Shown: piece after piece, positions 23,815 to 36,200 of the stretch | Layout of the letters: each line of letters begins with the position of its first letter | Position numbering within the stretch: the stretch's first letter is position 1 | NCBI GenBank assembly: GCA_964019415.1 | Contig: OZ025888.1 | Location: forward strand, 3,268,536-3,332,535 | Direction of reading: 5' to 3' | DNA: 64,000 bases | DNA from: Ianthella basta | Taxonomy: Eukaryota; Porifera; Demospongiae; Verongiida; Ianthellidae | Translations under genes and position numbers: made by a program | The notes under the pieces: generated by a model | What the model saw: the letters and a program-made list of their open reading frames with translations, nothing else | Databases searched by the model: none | Told to the model about the DNA's origin: nothing

Positions 23815-24270
23815 GACACTAGCTGAATGCCCGCCTTCGGGTGGGTTCCCAGTATATCGTATTGTTTGAAATTTGAGCGATGGAAACTGTTTATTTAATT
23901 GCGAGCATTCCGTAGACTCGTTCCATAAAACTCCGTGCTCACGGAATTTACTTATGTTAATCCACTTCGTCTAAAGGAGTCCGTGGTGAAGGCGCTAACC
24001 ACCTTAGGTCACCCCCCCGTATTGCTGTGATATACTCTTCCACATTTGGTGAAGATTGGTGGAATATTAAAGGAGTAGTTTGTGAACAATGAAATGCGAT
24101 CTTTCCCATCACTTAGCTGGCAACGACTGTAAAGTGACAAGAACTTGGACAGAACGCATTTAACAGTATACATTGTTCAATTATACAAGTGTAGCTGGAA
24201 ATGCACCATGCATATTACATAGCAAAAGCTAGTGGGCGGTGACAGGATAAGGTAATGGTCAGTAAAATAT
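23815..24270. repeat. Dispersed repeat terminus (GCCCGCC-TTC-GGGTGGG hairpin)
   Basis: Begins CACTAGCTGAATGCCCGCC, TTC, GGGTGGG, a hairpin-ended start like that of dispersed repeats in other invertebrates (recalled, not checked). The rest holds no frame. Confidence 0.35.
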
Positions 24271-24279
24271 GTAATCAGT

Positions 24280-24934
24280 TCAGAAGCAACCCTCGTTGAC
24301 AACAAGATCAACGGGGGTGTCAATCAAGTCTAGTGCCTTCACTGGCTTGTGGAAAGATAAACAGGCTCCCCTCAAGCACATCACTGCTGAGTTGATCAAG
24401 GAAAAGGCAATCTTGCACCGGATCATTCTCATTGTTTCACTGTAGGAGGCTGCATGCTTCATTGCTTCATTTCATTGCTTCATTATTATTGGTCCCCCAT
24501 TGATACCAGCCCATGGCTGAAGGGGTCACCTTTAATAATAACAATAACAATAACAATAACAATTGCGATCAGTGATGCAAGCCTCTTGCACATGATAATG
24601 GCAGATGGGCCCCACCCTCCTGTGGAGGAAAGGACAATTGGTGTAAATGATCTATGCTCCACTTCGACAACTCTCTTCTCATATGCCCTTCTCTATTCTT
24701 TCTCGTGGCGTCTGTAAAAATCCTCACATCAAAGTATGCGCATGGCCTATTGCTCCCCCAGAAGCCCTGGGCCTTAACATCAAGTCGTGCATTGTCTTCC
24801 ACGTTGGCGGTTCTGTAGGGGAATGTTTCTCCAGTTATAGGTTGGAAGGCTATGAACGTATTTAAACCAAATTTTGGCCCGATCGGGCTACTCTTGCTAT
24901 GCCACTTCGTAATCCTACCACGTCTCGTGATCAT
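24280..24934 (-). mobile_element. C-terminal remnant of a retroelement polyprotein with endonuclease-like block
   Basis: Two minus-strand frames carry PITGETFPYRTANVEDNARL, then DVKAQGFWG and YFDVRIF, and further on RMIRCKIAFSLINSAVMCLR with G. From memory these match a conserved C-terminal module in marine-invertebrate retroelement proteins (RLDI..GFWG..FFDVRVF, then LRCRLSFSLLRS..C.RG), perhaps a restriction-like endonuclease fold. An (AAC/AAT)n tract at 24535-24562 interrupts it. Broken remnant; the exact clade is not settled. Confidence 0.5.
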
Positions 24935-25010
24935 TCATCCAAAACTGAAGGAGCAATAAATTAACAAACGTTTCGTGCGTACGCCGCTTGAGATCGTGTC
25001 TGAAATGGCG

Positions 25011-25075
25011 TAGCCTGGCCGGCCAGCTAGACCGCCCCAACAAACGCCGCGAGCGAGGTCTAGCTGACCAGACTA
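25011..25075. mobile_element. Short TIR element, relative of the MITEs at 49211 and 55262
   Basis: The left end tagcctggccggccagctag (25011-25030) pairs imperfectly with the right end ggtctagctgaccagacta (25057-25075). The ends share TAG(T/C)CT...AGCTAGACC with the 89-bp element at 55262. No clear target duplication. Confidence 0.5.
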
Positions 25076-25237
25076 TAGAATATGGAATGTCGTTTATGCG
25101 CGTCGCTCGCGCGTTTTGCTCCCCTCCCCCGTCATTCCACCACACTATTGGGTTTGCTAGCTAGTTAATCTATTACGCCTATATATAACATGTTAGACTA
25201 GTAGGAGCTGTGCAGCCAGTGAATCTCAAGAGGAATC

Positions 25238-28200
25238 ATGCTGAGTCTGGCACTGCAGAGCCTTTTCCGAATGGTCGAGATCTTTGTTCTATTGATCATA
25301 TCGTATCTGGCGTACCGCGTGCTTAGACGGGGCTGGCAGGTGAGTAGCTGGAACTCCATGTCCTGTGATGACGTTGTCGTATTACCGCGCCATTGCCTTG
25401 AGTGGTTGCTAGTGTATGTGTTGTTTCTTGATCTATTACTCCTGTCGACGTATTTGTGTTATATTAAATATTCTTCATTTGCCTTGAGTGGTTAGCTACT
25501 CGGGTCAGGCCATCCTTTCATTCCTCCAGGCAGTCGCTCTCTTTGCCAACTTAGTGGTGGGTAGCAGGTAGGTGTTGCTCTTCACACAGCTGCACTGGCC
25601 CAGCTACAGTTTACGTATGTACGTGTGTCCCACTCAGGTATTGTGGCGTACCGAAGAACAAGCGCTTGAGGGTATTCGTGGTTCCAAGCCACCTCGTGGA
25701 CACGGTGAGTCTAGTACCAGCTAATTAGCTAATTAGCAGGGGACTGTGTGAAAGCATGATCAGGTGAAGCTCGATCATTTGGCTTAGTTAAATGTTCATC
25801 ATTGCATGCGCACACAAACGTGTAGCACAGCATGTGCCACACACTGGTGTGCCCACATTCATACTCATGTCATTGTGCATGCTTTGGTTCCTCACTATTG
25901 CTGGCAATAGACTCCATTGTTCTTGTCTGGAGTTTGAGGTGGTAGGGGCTCATACTATACAGCACCTGAACTGTCCGGTAGCTGTTTTGAGTGAAACATG
26001 TAGCAACTAGAGTACTCATAGAGTACATACCCACATGCTATCTAGCACTATAAAAGCAAAGGTGTGAACTAGGAGATACGTAGGAATGAAAGCATTAAGT
26101 GTAAATAATGTATGACATGTTAGATATGAAACACATGGACACTGGGTTCATACTGTATACATAGTTAATACAGTGCAAGTAACAATAGAATGCAGTGACC
26201 TATGATAAATGTGTAGCTAGCTAATCTGTGTAGCTAACTAGCTTTAGCTTTTCTACCGTAGTGTAAGTGGTGAATTTCTATTTTGTATGTTGGGCAGAAC
26301 AGTCTATGACCATACAGTGTGGAACAGTACCAAGAAGTAGTATAGCTGCCTGCTACATATCCACAATGCGTAGGTATGTAGCTGTCTACCATTTTACATT
26401 CCTGGCAAAAAAATTATAGGTGGCCCAACAGAAAGCATCACTTAGTCGGCAAATGCTGCAAACACCAGTGGTATTGAATTGATTTCCAACAGTGACAACC
26501 CCTATGTGGCGCTTACAGGCAGCGCTGGTGCCTTGATTTTGAGATATGCCGAAATTTGTGACGATGATAACAACAACAACAACGACAACAACAGCAATGA
26601 TAGAACCGATCACTTTACCTATTGTGCAATCGCGCGGAGTAATGACAATGACAAGTTCTCTCAGAGCCCACCAGAGTATCATGTACTTTGAAGTCCTTGA
26701 TTGATGTTTGCATGGTTGGCAATGAATCTCCTGTTGTGAGTGCTGGTACTCTCGGTTTTGGCTTCAGTGATCATCACATTTGTTACTCTTTATTTAACTG
26801 GAAACCAATTCCACCCCCACTCAAGGCGAAGGCCTCCACAATGTACTCTATCTCAATTAGCTCCATCTGCATCTACAAGTGATCTAGTCATCTCTTTTGT
26901 GTTGTCACAACAGTGTGCGTCTTTCATTCAACGTCCTAAGCTATCTACAGGTTGTGACACTGTCAGTCCTAGCTGCTCCTGAGCACCTTAGTGTGCCCTT
27001 GTCCTCCATCATTAACAGTGCTATTTCACAGGAACAATTTCCATCATTGTAGAAATCAGCTATTGTTCATCCATTGCACAAAGCTGGTCCCACTGATATT
27101 TGTACGAACTATCGACCTATCTCAATCCTTCATGCTGCCAGTAAAGTTATGGAATTGTACGTTGCTGTTCTACTCAAAGCTCACCTGGAACACAACAACT
27201 TACTGTACGCACTACTATTAGGTTTTAGACAAGGTCATTCCACACAATTCCTTCTGCTCAGGCTCACAGACTCCTGGTACAAATTTTTGAACAATGGTGA
27301 CTATGTTGGTGTTGTGCTCTTGATGCCTATAGGTGGTTCTTTGTGGTGAGCATTTCATATTCCAATGCTCCAAAGATGTGCAATATGCATAATATAATGT
27401 ATGCCCAATAGTCAAATACTTTTTGACCAATCAGATTCAAAGATGAAACTTAATTGAATCTGATTGGCCACTGCATTTACTTGACCATGCAGTCCTGACT
27501 ATACGTGTCACTGCTCAAACTCAACTACTTCTCCCCACACAATGCAATAGGATATAGGAGTACTTTGTGTGGCATTTGCTATTCCAGATGTGCATCTTGT
27601 TGACTTGTTATTGGCACAAGGAATGCACTCTTGTTTCCTACCTATACACACAGGTGACTACTAATGAGGTGTTCAACCTTGTGAATTCAGTGACTGAAGG
27701 GAGATCAGTGAAGTATGTTTATACCATCATAATTCACACTTGAATTCAAAACCTGTCACTTAGGAAGTGTCCTTATCTCCCTTCATGTCATGCATTGCAC
27801 TGTAGTGTTGACTACCTCCACAAGAAAATGCGAGAGTATCAATACACATTTTTGTACCGAGACTGCATGGATGGCTCACTAAGAGGTCTCCTGATGGGCA
27901 GTGCAGAGAATCTGGAGCGCGATGGCAAGAAGTTTGGTTTAATTACAGTGAGAAGACCTGCATATGCACACATTCCATATAGTACACCATCTGCTACAAT
28001 GTGTTTAAATCCTACTGGCAGCTGTCCAACCTTTATACATGTGTCTCTGCAGCTGTTGTTTATGCAAATTTGTACCTGTTTCCTGTAATATTGTGTACTC
28101 TTGTATAAACAGGCAGCTTACAGCATTCTCTCCTCATTTCCACCTTCTTCAGTACCGGTTCTAATCTTAGCCTCTCCCTCACTGTCTCATTTCTGACATG

Positions 28201-31200
28201 GTCCAACCTACTGTACACACACTTGCAATCTTGCTCAGCACCCTCATCTCCGCTGCCTGTATCTTAGGCTTTTCCCTTTCCTTTAGAACCCATGACTCAC
28301 ACCCATATGTTAGTGTTAGAACAGCCACTGCTTTGAACACTGCTACTTTGCTAGTCATAGTTAAATGAGGCTTTAATAGGTAGCTATGTAAAGGGCATGA
28401 TTAAAGTTTACTTCACCCAATTTCTCTCCTGGCATCCTGTAATGTGCTATTGGTTGATGGTTTCTGCACCTCTTTACTGTGTATGTGTACCTACCTACCT
28501 GCAGCTTGGGATAGGCTACTTTGACAAGGACTACACTGGAGGTCCTCTACTGTCTGCCACTAGTCTGTACTACTGCATGAAGCAGTTGGTCCTCCACCCA
28601 TTCACACCTCTGTTTGTCCGAGGTTCCACCTTCAGCTACATGTCCTACTCGGTAGGTCACCTGCATGCCTTGTCACTCTGGCACTTATTTTGCATGCATT
28701 GATTATGTTACAGTACATCTTTGGAGTGGGCCTATAGTCTTTAGAGCAGTTTAGCTGTCAACAGCTACTCTACTATCAATGGTTATTTTGTAGACTATCT
28801 AATAATATTCCTCCTTTTCACTGCATGGGTGAATTGAAAAGTGGACATGCATCCTTTACAGCCTTAATCCATGTTTGGAGTAGATGTCAGCATAGGTGTG
28901 GCTTGTTTCACCAGCTGGAGAGTTGGAATCCATCCACTTCATGGGTAGCTTCATTGTTTGCTTTCTGTAACATTCTGGCAGGCTCGGATGATTTGGGTTC
29001 ATTGCCACATGTCTTGATATACTTTATTAGCTGACTGTGCAAAGTGTATTGCACGCGCGTACATTATTAATCACACAAGTCTTGCAAACCACCTGCTTGC
29101 CACATGGCAGCTGCTGGCCAGTAATCTTTAATCAGTATACAGTAGAGAGGATGCACTACTGCAGTAACATCTGAAAAGGATGGTGAACTGCAACTGTGAC
29201 TGGCTGTGTAGCCCTCAGTGATATCATTTATATATACCTATGTGAAGTGGCCACCTGCACATAACAATGCCTGTACTGTAACCACAGAGTCACACTCCTT
29301 AGCCAGCAATGTGAGTGGCACAGTCCTTCGCTCTATATACAGCCAATACCTAATTATGAGGTTGCTGATGACGCAATGCAAAAGCAACGAGTGATATTAA
29401 ATTATGATGCAACCACCTTTGTGAAGTAATAGGCCCAAAGCCTTCAGGCCTGACTGTGGGTATTTAAGACATTAAACAGGTTGCACTGCATTAGTGGTTC
29501 TCGTAGTACAGCTCTAATTGGAATTTGCTGCTTTCATACTTGACATCTCTCCAGTACATGGCTGCTAACTTCACCACCTTCTACCCGAGACATGACAGTA
29601 CAATTCCACCCTTTGAAAAGAGGTGAGTGGCAGGCAGTGTTGATGCTGGTAGTTACTGGACTGAGTGTGTGCACACCACAATTTCAAAGAATGAAAGCAT
29701 TTTAATCGAATTATTTATTGTCTCCAGCCATCTGATAATCAAACATTTGCATAGTATTAATACATGCAACTTGTCTTTCATGCATAATTGATGTGGCAAT
29801 GAGTCTATGTCCTTGCCCATGTACTCATAATGATAGCCACAGCTGGTCATCCAACCTTGTGGGTCTCATGCACTAGATGTTCCTGTGGTTTTACAGTTTG
29901 ACCGCAGGAATGTGGTATGTCTAGTACATGAGACTACATACCTCGCGGGGAAGGTCAGCTACGTATGCCTGAGTAAGTTATCATTCATGAATTACATGCA
30001 GGATGGGCAACTTGCAAGACTCATGCACACTGACAAACTACTTTGTGCATCTTCTTTCAGTAGCAGATAAAGATAATCTTTACAAAGCCAACAGGATCAG
30101 TTCTTTCAAAGAAATTTCCCAACAATCTGTCACAAGCAGTTTGTCCAACACCGTGCACTATGTGCTTCCAGGAAGCAGTCTGAGACTCATTCACATTGGG
30201 AACCTGTCTGGATATCTGGGCAAGAACACATGCTGAAGTCTCTGCATACAAGTAAAATGACTGAGATGCAAACGAACTATTATCGACATAGTTCTATAAT
30301 GCCAGCCGGCCAGTCTTGCCAAATGAGCTCTTATGGAGCCACGGCAATGAGAGCTGTTAGTGTGTGATATGAAGCATACACAGCACTCACCCTGCCACGT
30401 ACACTAAGAGGTCTCAGGAAGGGAACAAATGACCATGGCCAGGCTGCGCTATAGTAATTGTAGAATCGTATTTCTTGCTTACCGATGCATCTTGTCTGCT
30501 CTCATCTCCTCTTTGCACATCATGCCCATCCCCACCCATGCATGCATTTCAAGCATTGGGTATGCTAACTGTGTACATTTGTTGCCTCACAAGCTTCTGT
30601 ACCTTTGCTGTCATCTTAAGTGGCTAAAATATACATGTAACAAAATTCACCTCATTCCTTTGCGGACTCATGGATTTGGTCCACCCATATATCATGAGAC
30701 TTATTCTTGTTAGTTAGCTCCCTACCACCATAGCAGTAGTTACCAGACACCCGGAGTGCATAAGAGAAGCCTACCTCCAACTGTATACCTCATGTCATGC
30801 ACAGGTAGCTGTAAGTGGATGTGAGGCATATTCCCCATCAGTTGAGTCACTTCATAGAGTATACCTTGGATGGTAGCCAGTTACTCAATCGAACTGCTGT
30901 TATAGTAACCAAAGGCTTTGGCTTTGTTCCTTTGCATAAAAGCTCACATATAGCACAGTAATTCCCTGTCACTGTGTGATATATACTACTCTGTTGAGAA
31001 TATTATTGCCCCTGCCATTAATAGCATATCACTTTAGTATAAGAAACAGCTGAAAGTGACCGTACATAGCTATGAAATAATTGTTTCCACACATTACAGG
31101 CTTACAGCAGAAGGTGTTACTGTAGGGATTGATTCTTATCGTGGTGATGTTGATCCACATTGTTTATTCATCCAAGCTTCAGTTTCATGTCTTGTTTTGC

Positions 31201-32462
31201 ACACAGTTTAATAGATGAAGAAGGAAGTAAGTTTGAAAATTACATTCCTGAGAAGTGTGTTTCAGAAAGGGATGGATCACGTCTGCAGCAGTACGTGGCA
31301 CCAATCACTGACGAAAAGCTGAAGAATCCACACACAAGGTTCTTCCATGAGAGAAATCCTGGCTGGATGAAGGTTTGTGCACCACGACATGGAGAGGGAA
31401 CATGCATGCACACTTGTTACCTGTACTTGCATAATCACCACTGCACATGGAGAGGGTACCTCTGTAGTATATAATATTATGAGCTGTTAAGTTGCTTCCA
31501 TTTTACTGATTCCAAGAGGTGCACTAAATCTGTTTTAGCTCTACTACCTGGAGGTATTTACTGCTGCTGCTGTTTGTAATACTTAGCAGGGGTATAGAAA
31601 CACAAATGAGTACAGACATTTTCCGGTTGGTTGTCCACACCGGGCACCAGGTACCGGAGTTGAAATCATGGTATTATACATAAACATAAGCAGTATTGCT
31701 GTATAAAATCTCTAGCTCACAATCTATGTCAACACTAGATTTTGCAATTATACTGTAAGTATGTGTACGAATTCGTATAGTATTGTGCAAATGTCTCCCA
31801 GATGCTGGTACTGGTGTGAAAAAAAGTGATTCGAAAATGTCTGTATATGCAATGCCACTAATCTTCAATGCTTGTTATGTAGTTTTGACTCATCATGTCT
31901 CCTCCAAATTTTCTATGTGTGCATGCAGGGTCATGTAATGATTGTTCTGGCAGAAGTAAAATGGAGAGATCTCCTCACTATGTGCGGGACTATGCTGAAG
32001 AAAACTGTCCAGCAAAGCAAGCATGTGGGCAAACGTTTAAGGTATGGATCCAGAAGAAGCTTGAGCTACTTTAGAAGTGAGCAAGCGTACCTGAAACAAG
32101 AACAAACTGAGTCTGATGAGGAATCAAGGTTAGCATTTCTGTAATGCTCTAACATGAACTTACAGCATGTTTGATACATAATGCATGAATTTCTGTCTAA
32201 CAGTGTTACATGAAGTTCATTGCAAATTAATTTGGCTTCTTATTCCAGCGATCTTGCAGATGTTTTTCACAGCAACCGTCCTGGCAGTTTACACTTGGAG
32301 GATGTGCCTGAAGATGAGTGTGATGGTGCAATGAGTGATCTGAAAAAATCTGTTGCAGGCACTCAGCGCAAGCACAACTACATCACAAGGACACAATCTA
32401 TTGCTCTGGGAGTGGATCGCATTGATGACTATTCAAAAGTAGAGATAACAACACCCCCTTGA
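25238..32462 (+). CDS. Copy A: uncharacterised membrane-anchored protein, 400 residues
   Basis: Ten exons: 25238-25339, 25530-25567, 25638-25704, 27654-27712, 27806-27947, 28505-28651, 29555-29622, 31207-31372, 31929-32128, 32249-32462. All have GT-AG borders and consistent phases, 1203 nt. The N-terminus has one hydrophobic segment (IFVLLIISYLAYRVL, about residues 14-29) followed by RRGW, suggesting a type II or III membrane anchor. The soluble part has conserved blocks: KKNKRLRVFVVPSHLVDT, EYQYTFLYRDCMDGSLRG, GYFDKDYTGGPLLS, FSYMSYSYMAANFTTFYPR, ENYIPEKC, NPHTRFFHERNPGW and GHVMIVLAEVKWRDLL. The C-terminal tail is charged and Ser-rich, ending YSKVEITTPP. The family is not recognised. The central order of blocks vaguely recalls an acetyltransferase (GNAT) fold, which is speculation. 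Two paralogs lie next to it. Confidence 0.85.
26650..27345 (+). mobile_element. CR1/L2-type LINE fragment in copy A intron 3
   Basis: Plus-strand frames encode SDHHICYSLF, HKAGPTDICTNYRPISIL and GFRQGHSTQFLLL, standard reverse transcriptase blocks (NYRPISLL; GFR.GHST). Both ends are missing. The right edge, near 27345, coincides with the start of the segment shared with copy C. Confidence 0.8.
28100..28375 (-). mobile_element. LINE fragment inserted in copy A intron 5
   Basis: The minus strand reads MTSKVAVFKAVAVLTLTYGC then ESWVLKK, the 'LYGCEtW' region near the C-terminus of RTE/CR1-type LINE reverse transcriptases. Copy C lacks this piece at the matching place. Confidence 0.65.
29897..29972 (+). 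other. Cryptic or poison exon candidate, 76 nt, in copy A intron 7
   Basis: A 76-base segment is bounded by ttttacag and gtaagt, both good splice sites, and is preserved in copy C at about 42751-42826 (minus strand). Inserted between exons 7 and 8 it would read SLTAGMWYV and then a TAG, so inclusion would end the protein early. It is not part of the coding chain used here. Confidence 0.4.
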
Positions 32463-32559
32463 GCAATACAATCAGGCTGTTGACCTATGACGTGTGTGAA
32501 GCTTTTGAAAATATTATAATTTTATAAGTGTGTTGTCACTTTTGCGTGATGGTCAGAAA

Positions 32560-33200
32560 GACCGCTTTTGCTAGCACCCATTTCCATACAAGACTTGTGC
32601 GTATGTGACTATTAATTTTATTGTTTATTGTGTACATAATACTATGCACCCACATTATGTGTTAGCATCTTGAAGACTGTTGATTTGCATACATGAGGTT
32701 GCTATACATGTACCAGCATGCCAAGCAAGTGGACCATTAGGCCTAGCTAGGGGCTCCGACAATGGGATGAGCTGCCAGAAGAGCCAGCTAAGGCAGATAC
32801 CCTCAACATGCAGCCATCAATGATTATGTTATCATTAGCCGATGTCAGTGGGGCTGCCCTCGCAAGATCCCACTCAGAGCCAATTGGCATCTGCCTATCT
32901 GATGGGAAACGACCAGATGGAGCCATATGCCATGCACTGTCATGCCGTGGAATATATAGATATGTGTGTGCAACAGATCTATAGAGAACTATGTGGAGTC
33001 AGCCTTGTGGTATAGGCCTAGGAGGCCCTAGAAGCAGCACAGATCCTCGCAGGCTGACCACCCTTTCCGATTTAATCTGGAATGTGGTCTCCACCACATC
33101 TATGGGAACCTTAATTACGAATTAATTACGCCGGTGACGACGTCATTTCCGAGCGATACGTCGGAAGCTTCGCATTTCACTTGAGCCACAGTGATACAAC
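32560..33200. other. Intergenic with retroelement scrap; copy B promoter region at its end
   Basis: At 32780-32980 the plus strand has EPIGICLSDGKRPDG, recalled from the same kind of retroelement C-terminal region as at 24280. The segment 33120-33200 is CpG-rich (acgacgtcatttccgagcga) and lies directly before the copy B leader, so it may hold that promoter. Confidence 0.4.
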
Positions 33201-33276
33201 TGGCTAGTTGCGTGTACATGCAGGCAGCTTGGACTCAGAGGAGAAGAGTGAGCGAATCTCCAGATTTCGAGGCATA

Positions 33277-36200
33277 ATGTTAGGCTCCATACTCCAGTGG
33301 GTCTGCCTAGAGGCTGAGATTCTCGTGAAGTTGGTCTTATTGTATCTGGCGTACGGCGTGCTTAGACGGGGCTGGCAGGTGAGTAGCTAGCACTCTATGT
33401 CCTGTGGTGACGTGGTCGTATTACCACGCCATTGCCTTGAGTTAGTGTTGCTTGGGCAGGTCGAGGAATGACTGCTGTCTCCTTCCCTTCCTTCAGGCAG
33501 CTCAGGAAGTCGCTCTCTTTGCCAACTTAGTGGTGGGTAGCAGGTAGGTGTTGTTCTTCAAACAGCTGCACTGCTCCGGCTACAGCCTACGTATGTATGT
33601 GCTGTCGTACTCAGGTATTGTGGCGTACCAAAGAACAAGCGCTTGAGGGTATACGTGGTTCCAAGCCACCTCGTGGACACGGTGAGTATTCTAGCAGGTT
33701 TGCTTGGAAATGTTTTAGACGCGAGTGTCACCAAAAAGCTCCGAGGGTAAAATTGACTGCCACTGGCTAATTCTTCATCACAGTGTTGGGGGTTAGTCGC
33801 AGGAATCATGTCTACAAGGAAGTTTGAAGCCCCAATTACAGAAGATAAGAGCATTCAGGACAGGAAAGCCGTAGCTGCATGTCACCTGCGCTACTCCTAG
33901 CCAGCTAATCTCAACGCGTTGGACATATCTGAAGGCAACACTGCTACATTAGTGGTGTTTTCTGTTGTTAGGTACCATTATGCAAGGTGCATTATGCAGC
34001 ACCTGGTATCTCATCATCTTCATCATCATCATCATTAGAACACAATCCCCGAAACACATATGGGGGGCATTCATACAAGAGAAATTGAGCTTTAGTATAA
34101 TTATATTATCATACTAGGTTAGATACTATAGAGTAATCTAAGGATTACTACTACTGGAATGTCTACATCTTGGCATCCATCAGTAAGCATCGCTCCATTG
34201 CTTTCTTGGTCTCCCTCTTGGTCTTTTCCCTGGTACAACTCCATTCATTACCATCTCTGTAACAATTGCTTCTCTTCAAAAGATTCTCTGTAATAGATTG
34301 GCTCTATCATTGCCTTGTACACCGGCATGCATCTGCACTTCTACTCAATTCTCTGCTCTCAAAAACTTGGCTTCTGACTGCCCCCACTGCGCTTAAAGCT
34401 GCACCAATTGTCTTCTCCAACTCACACTCTATTCTCCCATTCTCACTCAGAATCACTCCCAGATATATTTACTCCCCTACATACTCCAGTTTCCAGTCAT
34501 CTACCTCTACTCTCTACAATCCACCTGCTTCCTACTAAAACCATCGATTGTTGTTGGCTTTTCCGTGTTTATTGCCAGTCTATGACGCTTCACCACTTCA
34601 CTGAACTCTTTACCATTATGTTGCAGATCTTCTTCCGTCTCAGCAAGGAGGACTGTATCAACTGCGATCCTTAGGAGTTGCATTGTACACTTGTCCAGTC
34701 TGACTCTTCCATTAAACTGAGCCCTTGCTTCTCGGGTCATCATGTCCAAAAAGACATTGAATAGCAATGGGAATATATAGGAGACATCCTTGCCTCACCC
34801 CCTGCTGCACCTCAAAACATTCTGTCAGTTCATCTTCCACTCTCACCCTGGCCTTGCTGTTTTCGTACAGGGCTTTCACAGCTCTCAGAAGTCTGCCTGA
34901 CACTCCATATGTAGCTAAAGTCCTCCACATACTTTCTCTCCACACTTTGTCATAGCAGCCCCTGGTAATCATTGTGAAAATTAGAGGTCTACACAAAGTT
35001 TAGAGTCACCCAAGAGTCCGAAATTTTAGAACATTTCAAGGCAAGACTGTGGAAAGATTGTGAAAATTAGATTTTCAGATTTTTTGAAGATTTACGGTAT
35101 CATGTAGAATGGGCAATGGCTATCATGAGGGCAATTTTAAAGCCAGTCTTTTTTAGCTCAGTAAATATAGAAATAGCATTAGCTGTGCTTTAATAATTGT
35201 ACTGATAGACAAAGGCCAGCACATGCTAAGTTGCCCCCAGCTCTAGGCTATATAGCTAGTGTTGGGAAAGTACCAGTTGGTGTCAGAAAAGTACTGGTCA
35301 TTGTTGTATAACCTAAATTGGTATTCTGAATACAATTATCCATTGTGCAAGGACACCACCATGTTGGAAGAGCTAGAGCTACATAGTCATGTTCATGGAC
35401 CATGCCCAAACAAGTGTGGGCTGGTGTGCATATGACATTATGCACAACACACCCATTATATCTTATTATATTTAGAATTAATTGAAATTTTCTACAAAAA
35501 TAATAAGGATGTAGGGATGGCACAAAAAGTACAGAAACAAGTAAAGGCTGTTACACAGTGTAGCATTAGCCATCGCCCCTACATAGATTGGGCATATGTC
35601 AGTATCATGGTTGTTTAGTGTGCAAGAGGTAGAGTGCTGTGTATTCTGCCTATACACTGGTGTCCGACACATTGTTTTGATTGCCTCATGTCCCGGGCCT
35701 GTCTGTTAGGTTATGCTGTCCTGTGCTCTGGACACTCAGCTACAGATCTAGATAGAGGCCAGAACAGGATGGAAGAAAGTCTAGTTTAGGGCCAGATAGA
35801 CTGCCAACTAGACACTGTGCTTGGTGCTGCCTCCAATCATTATCCAATCATTACGTGTTTCTGTACACTGCGAGGTCACATGCAAGCTTAACACCTGGAA
35901 GGCAGTGACCACGGCACTAGGTGCTAGCGCCACCACCTGCCTTATAAGGAAAGCATTAGTTAGCGTCAGTCCCGACTTCCTCAGAATCTGTCAGGAAAAA
36001 GCTGGTGTTAGCTCCCAATCATCTTTTAGGAGGGCATACGTAGTCATGTACAAATGGCGGTCTGGGGATGCAAGACTAAGTGCTAGCTACATTATGCAGT
36101 GCAATGGAAGAGGTGTGTGTGTACGTACGTACACGAAGTGCACTTCCTTTCTATACACAGGTGATTACTCGTGAGATGTTCAGCCTTGCAAATACAGTGA

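Larger units (their letters stand above)
27335..31600 (+). repeat. Left arm of a large inverted duplication (partner 41500-46330)
   Basis: Introns as well as exons 4-8 of copy A are nearly the same as the reverse complement of 41500-46330. Examples are the stretch just after 27335 (ttctttgtggtgagcatttc), the block near 29450 (caggcctgactgtgggtatt) and the one at 30340. The match is interrupted by unrelated insertions in each arm. Confidence 0.85.

Noticed and set aside
28055-28090. Extra terminal exon of copy A after a conserved acceptor
   Set aside because: In phase with exon 5 it would add about eleven residues and stop, removing all conserved downstream blocks; the exon 6-10 chain is far better supported.
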